This document shows, in pieces, positions 45,046-54,345 of a stretch of DNA of 64,000 nt. The first letter of the stretch is position 1. Each line of letters starts with the position of its first letter. This DNA comes from Bipolaris cookei (Eukaryota; Ascomycota; Dothideomycetes; Pleosporales; Pleosporaceae), in NCBI GenBank assembly GCA_002286855.1, contig NRSV01000003.1:676831-740830 (forward strand), read 5' to 3'. The notes under the pieces were generated by a model. That model saw only the letters and a list, made by a program, of their open reading frames with translations. It searched no databases and was not told the DNA's origin. Position numbers and translations under genes: made by a program.

Positions 45046-45552
45046 TTAGTCGCGCCTCGCGCGTGCAGCAGCTCCCAACGCCTCTGCAGCGACAGCAGTG
45101 CCTCCGGCGGCAGCTGCAACTGTAGCCGCACCATAACCCCCCATCTTTTCTAGTCAGCAACATATTACATCAAAACCAAATCCATACTTACCGCCGCAGA
45201 CTGCAAAATCGCGAACGTACTTCCTGCAGATACAGCACCCATAGCCGACTGCAACCCAGCAGCAAGCGATCCTACAATAATCTATAAGCTTGTTTAATAT
45301 CGTTTCGCATTCATTCAAAGCCTTACCAGCGACAACACCACTGCCCGAAAACCCGACAATAGCCAACAGTGGCGTTGTAATGACGCCAGGAACAAGCAGC
45401 AGCACAGCACTGCCGATATGACCGAGTGTACGCAGCGGGTGCTTGGCCACGTAGCGCACAATTGGGGGCGCAATTCGATGGAACATTTCTTCTACCGTGT
45501 TCTTGACTGCGTTGATGGCGTTTTGGACGAAGTTTGATACCGTGTTTCCCAT
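45046..45552 (-). CDS. ISG12/IFI6-27-like small membrane protein
   Basis: Three exons (45552-45327, 45271-45192, 45144-45046) with introns of 55 and 47 bp give 134 residues. After an amphipathic N-terminus (MGNTVSNFVQNAINAVKNTVEE) comes a hydrophobic Gly/Ala-rich domain (GSAVLLLVPGVITTPLLAIVG, GSGVVAGSLAAGLQSAMG, AGSTFAILQSAAMGGYG). This is the pattern of the interferon-induced 6-16/ISG12 family. Animal members act on mitochondrial or nuclear membranes and in apoptosis; the role of the fungal versions is unknown. An uncorrected frame without splicing would give a Cys-rich artefact tail, so the introns matter here. Confidence 0.85.
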
Positions 45553-46781
45553 GGTGTAGGGGTTGTGGTTGATATGTTGTGAAGTAGGAGAACTATGAAG
45601 TATTTGTACCTTGAAGAAATATTTAGTAAGGCGGGAGTGAAAGCTGGGGGGCTTTCACTGTTCACTATTCACTATTTACGGTTGGGTGGGTGGCAAACAA
45701 GTGGGGTTACAGCATGCTGTGCCACATAGGATGGACCGAATGGAAGGTATTCCTTCTCATCCTTCTACTGAATTACAGGTTCTCATTTGTTCACATGAAC
45801 CGAAGATTTCCTATTCAGCTGATTGAACGCATGAAGGTGCCTTGCGCTGTTTACTTAAGTGGAAAATCGCGATACGCCTCGTAGGATGGCATGAATATTG
45901 AGATCGTCCAACCGCGCGCTTGCGTGCTGCACTGCCACCACTATCACTATGGGTGTTAATGCGTTCTTCCATATCAGGCATACGATCAGGCTATTTCTTT
46001 TGTATGAAACAGTTTTCTGCACAAAAAGGGACCCTACAGTGCCGTTTTGGCGGTTATTTTGGCGCCCGCGCCTCACTCCGACATCACAAGGTTATCTCAA
46101 CTGATTGTATGTAACAATATATCTCACATCTTCTTCACTACTTTAACAAGAGATAACTCAAGGAAGCTAGACCGTTGTGTCTTGTGCAACGGTTGTAAGA
46201 CGTACTGGCGGAAAAAATCCATAAGAACTTGCTTGGAATGAACATTAACACAGCATTTGCAGCAGTTTGACAGTTGAGGTAAAACTACCGAAAGGACTTT
46301 TTAGTCACTTGCAACATTACATATCGACAGTTGTATTCGCCATCGTTAACTGTAGGTTGTGTCTAGTCCGCTCTCTACCTATATGTAGTTACATAAGTCT
46401 CTTTTTCTTTCTTACTGAGAGATAAAGCATCAATCATTGATGGTACGAGTTAGGCTTTTAAACTTCGTGACCAGTAAATTGGTACTCTGCCGCAGAGTAT
46501 AGAGACAAAGGGACGTAGGTGCTTCTTTTACTGGTGGACATGGCACCGTCATCATAGTGCTATTGGAAGGCCGGCAGGGAATACACAAACAGAAAGACTT
46601 AGGACACCGCTTTCATGGAGATGGGAATGAGACGTTCACATCGGACTGTTCGTGACTCTGTATTCATATCATGCAAGTCATAGTATTTATTTTCTTGCAT
46701 CCGCACGCTCTCGTCTATTCATCTAGGCTTTGAAGAATTCCAATATAGAAGCTTCTCTGGTTCTCTACTCAAACAACACAC
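45553..46781. other. Intergenic, 1.2 kb
   Basis: It lies upstream of the ISG12-like gene and downstream of the hevein-domain gene. Only short frames are present and no feature is recognised. Confidence 0.5.
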
Positions 46782-47435
46782 TTAGTTGCACGTTCCCCAC
46801 TTGCTCTGGCACCAGTTGGCAGAGCCGCAAAAGTCTTCACCAGTACCGCAGAAGTTTGATCCAGAGCAGCAAAGACCAGAAGCACACTTCTTGTTGACAA
46901 TAGGACCGCAAGTCTCTCCGGCTTGCGAGACGCCCTTCTCGGCAGTGGGCTCAGCAGGCGCCTTTTGGTTGTCGCACTTTCCGTAGCCAGCCTGGCATCC
47001 GGTACCGCAGTAGAGGTTCTGGTCCTGAAGGTCGTTCTTGGGTCCGCAGTGACCGGCCGAAGAGCAGCAGCGATAGAAGTAACCGTTGGCTCCCGCACCG
47101 GGGCAGCTCACACCACCTTGAGCGTGACCGCAGACGTCAATCTCAGGGACGCCATCGGGGAAAGTCTGTGCAGTGGAGCTGCCGTTGCACTTGGAAGAGG
47201 CGCCGGAGAAGTTCTTCTGGCAAGTCGTCGAGTCGCAGTGGTCAGTAGTGGTTCCACACCAGCCGTATTGCGAGCCTGAGTAGTTCGTTAGTAAAGATTC
47301 TCATAGCTCTAAAAATGTCATCTAGAACTTACAGCACTCGCTGGAAGCGCACTTTGCGTTTCCATTCTGAGGACCGCAGTTTCCGGCAAAAACACCGGAA
47401 ACCAGGGAGAGAAGAGCAAAGGTGGAGAAACGCAT
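46782..47435 (-). CDS. Secreted protein with three hevein-type chitin-binding domains
   Basis: Two exons (47435-47333 and 47275-46782) joined across a 57-bp intron give 198 residues; the splice completes SSECC/SQYGWCG. A signal peptide (MRFSTFALLSLVSGVFAG) is followed by chitin-binding type-1 domains at about residues 19-60 (CGPQNG..CASSECCSQYGWCG), 85-135 (more divergent) and 155-198 (CGPIVNKKCASGLCCSGSNFCG). No catalytic domain is attached. Such proteins bind chitin; in fungi they are thought to shield the wall or sequester chitin fragments during host contact. That role is inference from the family. Confidence 0.88.
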
Positions 47436-49502
47436 TATGATTAGGATTAAGGTTTTTCGATTTAAGCTTTTGTTAAATGGGTGGGCAATCGTTTGTATGA
47501 TGAGAGGAATCGAAAAAGAGCGTGAGTGAGCGAGTGCAAATCGATGAATTCGTACTGATGAACCGATAGAGAGAGAAGAAGAATCATTCGGATGCGGGAA
47601 ACTGAGCTTTTTAATGATAGACCCCTCTCGTATTTCCCGGTCCCCAAAGAGTAACGAACTGCATCCAATGACAGTGGTAGCCCTGCGGCACCTCGTGTCT
47701 CCACAAAGGCTGCTATCGAGGGTGTGCATTGGCTCGGCGCTAGAATGGTCTGCTTACTGCTGACTGGCTGTCGCGCACAAAGGCAATCCCACATACGATG
47801 CTCGTGCCTGAACGCACAGACATTAGGGCTGTGAGGATTTGGTTGTCTTTGTTTGTTCGGAAATTTCGCATGGGGCACCGGTGCAATCAGGCCAATTCGG
47901 AAGGCCGGCAAAGTGTGTGAAACGAGCATGCTCGCCACTTTGGGTTTACGCGCTATGCGTAATGACGAAGGGGATCGTACATACTGCGGATGACGGGACG
48001 AGAGTTGCTTATGGTGCCCGCTAGATTTTTGGGCAATCGAGGGGCGGGTTGATCGCTTCTGCTGCCGTCGTATAGGACTAGATTGAGTTTGTGCAAAAAC
48101 AAGTGGAGGTGAACGACTGAGAAGGATCCATTGGGGCCACCCTACGTACCTACAAATTAAGCACTCGCTTAGCGCAGATTGGCTGGCTGGAGCAAAATTC
48201 TACCCCTGATTCTCTTCTTATCGGCGAACAAAGCTTTTAAGGCGGAAGCTCGACAGGCGGAGCTATTTAGACGAGACCACGATAGACGGGATGGTACTGA
48301 CAGAATGACACAAGGGAGGCGGCAGGCCATGTCGGGAGAGAGTGCTTACCTGTAAGTACATTAGACCGGAGCTAGAGCTTCTAGAACATGATTTTGCTGA
48401 CGCCCCCTGCTCGGCTGTACCTGAGGCGCCGTCAGTCCGGGGGAGACAAGAATAGACCTGTTACAACATCATGCGATGAATTCATAGAATGCAGGACCTA
48501 TTACACCGCCCTTGCTATGCTGTTTAAAATATTGACCTCAGCGTGAAGTTGTGGCCGATAGTCAAGCCAACCTTTCCCTCGAATATTGGCTTATATGTGC
48601 ATGACTCAGCCTGGAAAAAGAACATTTTGAGGCTGGTTCAGGCCGCCGGGCTACTGCGTGATTGAACCAGAATACGAATTTGACGGTGCAAAAGGTAAAC
48701 GATCTGCTCTGCGTAAATGAGAAATGATGAACTCATGATTTTGCAACCTGAAGGGATGAGCATCGTGTACATACAGAGTGCTTTATCGTACCTATCCCGT
48801 CATCCATATTACATGTATAGATGCGTTGTTCAATACATGCCCCTGGTGTATATGAGTGAGCAATTATCTATCAAGAGTTGACGCAATGATTTTTTCCTCA
48901 CTCCCCGTCCTACGGCAGAGAGCTTGACTCCTGCACACTGATATTGTTTCTGCATAGTTTGACAACCGAGTTATGATTTTTCCTAGGGAGACTGTAATGG
49001 GCTGAACGCCGTTTGGATAGCTCCTCCATGGGATCTCGGTCCAATCTGCGCGCGCGCGATCTGAACAACATTCAAACGACGGGCACAGAATCCGGGTGTC
49101 ACCCGGACCACCCGGATCCTACTCACCGCCCAAGTGGCGCCCAGACAAGGCGCTCGGTTACGTCGGCACAACCTTTCTCCGACAAGCAAAGTTATTATCA
49201 CGCAAGTAGACCAGATAGCTCCTCATTGAATGCAACTTCTTGTATACCTCGTGATTGCTCCCCGGAGCGCAGCCCCTTACAGAGGCAAAGTGTTTTCGAG
49301 CAACAATATTGGAGATGCTACCACAGGCTGCCATACCCAGGACGGGAGGTTAACTTACATACTAGCTATACACAGCACAATATACTCAAAGCCTCAGACC
49401 CAAAACACTAATATCTTGATTGTTCGAAGATAGGTTATCGGCAAGAGTTTCGGTGCTCTACATGGAGTTAGCGTAGCCAGAGAAGCCAGAGAAGCCAGCC
49501 GG
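47436..49502. other. Intergenic, 2.1 kb
   Basis: The proximal part is upstream DNA of the hevein-domain gene. No convincing gene, RNA or repeat is seen; a CG-alternating run (GCGCGCGCGA) is present near 49050. Confidence 0.45.
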
Positions 49503-49656
49503 GTTCGCAACAAGCAAGTCAAGTTGTTCACCTTCAGAGACCCACTTACCTATATAGGTAGAAGTTAAACCTTTATAGGAAATAACTAGGCTCTAATAGG
49601 TAATCAAACAATTCAAGTTGGACCTTTTGAGCCCCATTTAATTGCTTGTTGCGAAC
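49503..49656. mobile_element. MITE-like element, 154 bp
   Basis: Perfect 15-bp inverted repeats GTTCGCAACAAGCAA (49503-49517) and its complement (49642-49656) bound an AT-rich interior with no coding capacity. Both sides carry copies of a 9-bp GCCAGAGAA-type motif (49475-49499 and 49661-49680), which may include a target duplication or a pre-existing tandem repeat. Confidence 0.65.
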
Positions 49657-49876
49657 TCTGGAAGCCAGAGAAGCCAGAGAATTTTTCTCAAGAATAGAAA
49701 AGAGAAAGAGAAACGGAAAAGAAGTGAAGGACCGAAAACAAAGACAAAAAGAGACAATCTCGACACCAAGACTCTATGGTTTTGCCTAGAGACAACACCT
49801 TGGAATGCCAATTACCCCTCACGTGAGCTATCTGCTTCGGCACGTTATCTTAGACGATACCAAAAGTCAAAAAAAA

Positions 49877-50026
49877 TTCCGACACCGGGAATCGAACCTA
49901 TTCAGAGTCAATAAGAGAAGTGATGGTGAGCGTATTTGGATATTACTAACCCGGGCCTTGCCGGCGCTGTAAGGCGAACTGACTCTAGATGAGAGCGGCA
50001 AATCCTAGCCACTAGACCATATCGGA
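49877..50026 (-). tRNA. tRNA-Glu (CTC) with two intervening sequences
   Basis: Minus strand. The acceptor TCCGATA pairs with TGTCGGA (one GU); the D-arm is GGTCTAGTGGCTAGGAT. The anticodon arm is TGCCG / CTCTCAC / CGGCA with anticodon CTC, and the T-arm is CCGGG / TTCGATT / CCCGG. A 25-nt intron (49965-49989) sits after position 37, the canonical place. A second 53-nt insert (49898-49950) interrupts the T-stem. Removing both leaves exactly 72 nt including the discriminator A, the standard tRNA-Glu length, and the exonic parts look undamaged. Whether the gene works depends on removal of the second insert. Confidence 0.9.
49898..49950 (-). other. 53-nt insert in the T-arm of tRNA-Glu, GT...AG ends
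   Basis: Read on the minus strand it begins GTTAGTAATA and ends CTGAATAG, with a GGTT overlap that allows several equivalent placements. One placement gives GT...AG ends. Its segment ATTGACTCTG (49903-49912) can pair with TAGAGTCAGT of the anticodon intron (49978-49987), with two GU pairs. It may be a spliceosome-like or ectopic intron, or a small insertion that killed the gene. Confidence 0.75.
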
Positions 50027-50494
50027 TATTTATGGATGCTTGAAAATTTAATAATTACAATAACTCAACATTTGGGCCTTAAGGAATGTTGGTTTAAGGA
50101 ACAAGAGAAAAGGAGTGGAGCTATAGGTCGAAGATAAGCAATCAGAAATCTTCTAAGTCAAGGCCCACTTAGATGAAGCGACTAACAAGGGTTTTGTCTG
50201 ATGGTATTTACGACAGGCTCTCGTAAGATTGCTGAAACCCAAGCGACAACTGCATGATTGATTTCAACAAGGCGACCAAAATCTATCTCCGACATCCCAA
50301 CGTGTAAAATCTCCCGCATTCACATGCGGCCTAGACGAAAGTATCCAAACTACCAGCACCTGTCATTCTGTGTCATCACGCGGAGGACTCAACGCTACAT
50401 CCCGCTTCTTGTACCACGCAAACCAAGCAATGACCAGTGTAATGACTATGACCAGTGCTGTAGTCACTTCTGTCGAGCCGGTTTTGTGGGCGAG
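50027..50494. other. Intergenic, 0.47 kb
   Basis: It contains the 5' flank of the tRNA and the 3' flank of the thioesterase gene. Nothing else is recognised. Confidence 0.5.
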
Positions 50495-51379
50495 TCAGGC
50501 GCTTGACTCTGACTTGTTGTCCAGCGGAGGTATTTGTTGGTTAAGGTAGGACTCGAGGTGGTCAATCTCATCTGGATCGGCGCTGTGGACGAGGCCCCTG
50601 ATTCTTGTTAGAGACAATCTTCTACTGGTTATAGAGGAACTACTTGTAGGTTCTGAAGTCAACTTTATATCCATGCTTCTCGAGCTCTTCAGCGCTCTTC
50701 TTTCCCCATTTGTGTGCGACCACTTGGTCTGCATCGCCGTGGCCCATAAAGATGGGTGTGTTTTGGTTCGGGTTGCTGGTTGGGATCATATCTTTGATCT
50801 TCTTTTGCAAGAGCAAGTAGCAGCTCAAACCAAAAATTCCTCCCAGCTGCTCCTTGTATGTTACTCCTGACAGTATGGACATTGCGCCACCCTGCGAGAA
50901 GCCTCCAATCACTATGCGGTTTGCAGATATGCCTTTCGAAACCTCCTGGTCGATGAGCGAATGGAAGTACTTCTGAGATTCGATGATGCCTTGCTCATCC
51001 TCGCTGCGGCCATCCAAATTACCCAGCTCTTTGATATCGTACCATCCTGGCATGCTCATGCCCATGTTCTAAGTTGTGTATCAGCATTCATGCTGTGTTT
51101 GCGCCACAGCATCCGCGGAGGGTCAATGGTTGGTCACGAACCAGGGAGATTGGGATGTTTGGAGCATTTGGAAAGATGAACGAGACCTCATCAAACTTGC
51201 TCCGTCTGCGCCAGTTCTCCGCAAGGAATATCCTACTCTCGTCAGGGTCTACAGAATCATGTTACGTTACCAAGCGCTTCTTACCAGCCAGCCCCGCTGT
51301 CTCCGAGTCCATGAGCGACAATGACGGTAGCGGTGTGTCGCTTGAGCGCAGGGACGATTAGAGGTGCTTTGTGAGCCAT
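50495..51379 (-). CDS. Acyl-protein thioesterase 1-like serine hydrolase
   Basis: Four exons (51379-51285, 51232-51142, 51068-50644, 50597-50495) with introns of 52, 73 and 46 bp give 237 residues. Junctions restore GDSGAGW/IFLAENWRRRSKFDEV, PNAPNIPISL/NMGMSMPGWYDI and DFRTYK/GLVHSADP. The alpha/beta-hydrolase triad is visible: Ser in GGFSQGGA, Asp in GHGDADQVV and His in LVHSAD. The family removes palmitate from proteins and can hydrolyse lysophospholipids in the cytosol. The start MAHKAPLIVPALKRHTATVIVAHGLGD fits the family N-terminus. It is divergent from the DNA glycosylase gene (271 bp between starts). Confidence 0.92.
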
Positions 51380-51650
51380 GGTGAATTCAACTATGTGGGG
51401 GTGTAGAGTAACGTCTCGACAACAGATGGAACGTGGGGTAGCTGGAAGCAGTCAGACTCGGGATCATGTGGGCCTCGGCGTGTCTTCCTGCACGCTAAAG
51501 CAGGAACAAGGGTCCAAGCTCCAATCATCATCATCGACGTCATGACCTATCCAGTGGCGATTCACTCTTTAATTCACTGCCCTCCTTTTGATTTGAAAAT
51601 ACGTAAAAAGGTACCTCCTAATTTTTCTTCTCCTGGCTCCTACCGCGGCT

Positions 51651-53336
51651 GTGTCCATTATTGCGTTCAAAATACCAGTCAGGCTTCTCCTGGCATCACG
51701 GCCAGATACCTTCAGGGGCGCAACCCATTTCTCACAATCAACAAGCTCGTCCCATATGGTACGAGCTACAAGGAGCTCCGCCGCAAAAGGTAGAGCTGTG
51801 CAGGTACTACCAGTCATTGGTAAAGATTCAGTACGACTTTCCAGTCCACCCACGACACCAGAAGCACCCAACCCCCGAAAGAGGAAAGCCATTAAGGCGG
51901 AAGTCTCACCAGAAACCAAGACCAAGGATGCGCCTGTTGCACCCAAGAGCACCAAACGCGCCAAGAAATCTGTGGTAAAACAAGAGGATACCAACGAACT
52001 TCCGCATAATCTTGGAGCTATTCCAGATCTTGCCGTCAAGCAAGAAGATGATGATGATGACATCAAAAAAGACTCAGCAAGGAAGATCAAAAAGGCAACT
52101 AAGAAAGCGAGTGTGAAGAAAGAGGACGTTGGCGATATTGTTGATAAAGCAATCACCACACCTACGAATAAGAAGAGCAAGGGCAAGACTGGTGGCTACG
52201 GCCTAACGCCCGGCCAAACGCCATACCCGAACTATCCACACCCAACTGCAGAAGAATGTGAAGAAGTCACACGTCTCTTATCGAAAGTCCACGGCAAGGT
52301 AGAAGCTCCAAAGACCATTCCCACTCCGTCGCTCGATGTCTCAGGGTGTGGAGAAGTACCCTCAGTCCTCGACGCTCTTATCCGAACACGTCTTTCTGCT
52401 GCAACGTCTGGAACAAACTCATCTCGCGCTTTTGCAGGCCTTGTTGCCAAATTTGGGATTTTGAAAGAAGGCGTTGGCAAAGGCAGCGTAGACTGGAACA
52501 AAGTGCGCCAAGCAGATCAGAAAGAGATATTTCAAGCAATCAAGAGTGGTGGACTAGCAGATGTCAAAAGCAAGGATATCAAGAAGATTCTAGAAATGGT
52601 CTGGGAAGAAAATCAAGCGCGACGGAAAGAGTTTCAATCTTCGTCTAACCAAGCGTCAGGTTCCGCCAATGAGGCGGAAGAGGAGAAGAGCGTAGAGATC
52701 GAAAAGGCAAATCAGGATGTCATCTCTCTGGACCATCTGCATCTACTCTCAAACGACGATGCCTTCAACGCCCTCACCAAGTATCCTGGTATTGGGCCAA
52801 AGACGGCATCATGTGTGCTTCTCTTCTGCCTTCAACGACCTTCATTCGCTGTTGATACGCACGTCTTCCGACTCTGCAAGTGGCTAGGCTGGGTACCCCC
52901 GCCAGGCGATTCCAGGGGACTTGCTCCAGGCACAAAAGGCACTTTTGCTGGTCCAACACGCAATTCGACATACGCTCATTGCGAAGTCAGAGTACCAGAC
53001 CATCTGAAGTACCCATTACACCAGCTACTTATAAAGCATGGAAAGACGTGCCCAAGATGTCGAGCAATTACGGGTGAGAGTAGTGAAGGGTGGGACAAGG
53101 GCTGTCCAATCGAATATTTAGTTCAGAGGACAGGTGGCCGCAAAAATACCGGCACAAGCCTAACGAAGGGAGGAACCGCGAAGAACTCAAAGAGAAGGAA
53201 GAGGGTAACTGAGGAACACGAGAGTGATGCTCAAAGCAGTGGTGTGAGCGACGCTGAGAGTACCGAACTAAGTGACGTGGTGAGTGATGCAGAAGTAGAG
53301 CAATCTGAAGAAGAGCAGTCAGAAGGCGAGTATTGA
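51651..53336 (+). CDS. HhH-GPD DNA glycosylase (endonuclease III superfamily)
   Basis: A 561-residue single-exon frame. The N-terminal ~180 residues are Lys-rich and charged (several KKxxVKKED repeats), likely nuclear and disordered. The glycosylase domain spans about 200-485. The helix-hairpin-helix KYPGIGPKTASCVLLFCL (~380) contains the expected Lys, and the catalytic Asp is in FAVDTHVFRL (~400). The Ser/Glu-rich tail is acidic. The C-terminal Cys pattern (CPRC, then C 14 residues later) is not the C-x6-C-x2-C-x5-C iron-sulphur loop of Nth. It acts in base excision repair by family; the lesion is unknown. The Met at 51756 (MVRATRSSAAKG) is a likely alternative start. Confidence 0.87.
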   Translation: MSIIAFKIPVRLLLASRPDTFRGATHFSQSTSSSHMVRATRSSAAKGRAVQVLPVIGKDSVRLSSPPTTPEAPNPRKRKAIKAEVSPETKTKDAPVAPKSTKRAKKSVVKQEDTNELPHNLGAIPDLAVKQEDDDDDIKKDSARKIKKATKKASVKKEDVGDIVDKAITTPTNKKSKGKTGGYGLTPGQTPYPNYPHPTAEECEEVTRLLSKVHGKVEAPKTIPTPSLDVSGCGEVPSVLDALIRTRLSAATSGTNSSRAFAGLVAKFGILKEGVGKGSVDWNKVRQADQKEIFQAIKSGGLADVKSKDIKKILEMVWEENQARRKEFQSSSNQASGSANEAEEEKSVEIEKANQDVISLDHLHLLSNDDAFNALTKYPGIGPKTASCVLLFCLQRPSFAVDTHVFRLCKWLGWVPPPGDSRGLAPGTKGTFAGPTRNSTYAHCEVRVPDHLKYPLHQLLIKHGKTCPRCRAITGESSEGWDKGCPIEYLVQRTGGRKNTGTSLTKGGTAKNSKRRKRVTEEHESDAQSSGVSDAESTELSDVVSDAEVEQSEEEQSEGEY

Positions 53337-53502
53337 TGGTCATATGTATATTGCATTTTGAACGCGAGTATCTACTTTATATATACAGATTTCCCATGTA
53401 GTGTCTTCCCTCGTGTGTGCCAATTCAATCCAAGTTACCAAGTTCTGTTGTACAGTAGTTGAGTAAGTTTTGTAACCCCTGTTCAATCGAAGAACTGTCG
53501 CC

Positions 53503-54345
53503 TTAGGTGAACTGGCTAAAGAAGTCCCAGACTTCTTTGGGTGTGAAGCTCTGAGCTCCAACATCGTTTCCTGCATCTCCGGGAAGCGCAACGTGGTCTC
53601 CATCAAAAGAGGTCCATTGGGTTGGGTACCTGCATCCATCGTATACGGTCTTGACGCGCTGTCGGCTGTTGGGCGATGGGTCGGGCGCGTTCTTGGACTG
53701 ACATCCATTCAGCTGCACAAAGCGGTCACGGATCTGTTTTCCGGAAGCGATGGGCAGAACACTGTCCTTGACACCGTGTTGACCATAGAACGCAATGGAA
53801 GTGTTGCCGCCGGCACATCCAGAGAGAGTGGCACCAGACAAGACAGCAATACCTCGGAAGTCATTCGCCTTGCTGCAAGCCAGGCTGAAGGACATGGCAC
53901 CACCGTAGGAGAAACCCAGGGAGAAGCGGAGCTTCTCGTTGACACAGAATTCATCATCAATCTGCTTCATTACTGCATCAAGGAAGGTAATATCCTCTCC
54001 ATTCTGGTTACCCCATCCCTTGTTGAGACCGTCTGGGGCCACAAAGATGGTGCTCTCACCGGCAAGAGCAGCGAGGCCGTAGTAAGGTGCTGCTCCACTA
54101 GCCACCGCGTTCATGCCACCGTTGAGCCAGTGCAGGCCAAAGATGAAGCGGTATTGACGCTTGTTATCATAGTTTTGAGGCACGCGGAGAGTGTAGCGGC
54201 GCTGCTTGTTGTTGACTGTGATGGTATGAACACCACTGTTCAGTCTCGGGGTTTTTCCACAGCCGGCTGTTGCAGCGGACACATGGTCGAGAAGTGAAAG
54301 GAAGAGAAGGGCACCAAGTGCGAAGAGAGAAGCTGAGCGAAGCAT
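53503..54345 (-). CDS. Feruloyl esterase type (CE1-like, secreted)
   Basis: A 280-residue single-exon protein with signal peptide (MLRSASLFALGALLFLSLLDHVSA). The alpha/beta-hydrolase core has GLHWLNGGMN (oxyanion side), nucleophile Ser in GFSYGGAMS (~150), Asp near the APDPSPN region and His in DGDHVALPGD (~258), with paired cysteines. It closely resembles fungal feruloyl esterase B/D proteins that release ferulate from arabinoxylan. There is no carbohydrate-binding module. It converges with the glycosylase gene, with only 166 bp between stops. Confidence 0.9.
   Translation of the reverse strand: MLRSASLFALGALLFLSLLDHVSAATAGCGKTPRLNSGVHTITVNNKQRRYTLRVPQNYDNKRQYRFIFGLHWLNGGMNAVASGAAPYYGLAALAGESTIFVAPDGLNKGWGNQNGEDITFLDAVMKQIDDEFCVNEKLRFSLGFSYGGAMSFSLACSKANDFRGIAVLSGATLSGCAGGNTSIAFYGQHGVKDSVLPIASGKQIRDRFVQLNGCQSKNAPDPSPNSRQRVKTVYDGCRYPTQWTSFDGDHVALPGDAGNDVGAQSFTPKEVWDFFSQFT

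Noticed and set aside
45154..45552. Unspliced 132-codon frame with a Cys-rich tail as a candidate small secreted effector
   Set aside because: The Cys-rich end is read-through of two introns; splicing restores the ISG12-type Gly/Ala-rich domain and there is no signal peptide.
46769..47279. Long frames in the other reading frames over the hevein-domain gene (46769-47098 minus, 46923-47279 plus)
   Set aside because: Shadow frames of the Cys-rich coding exon.
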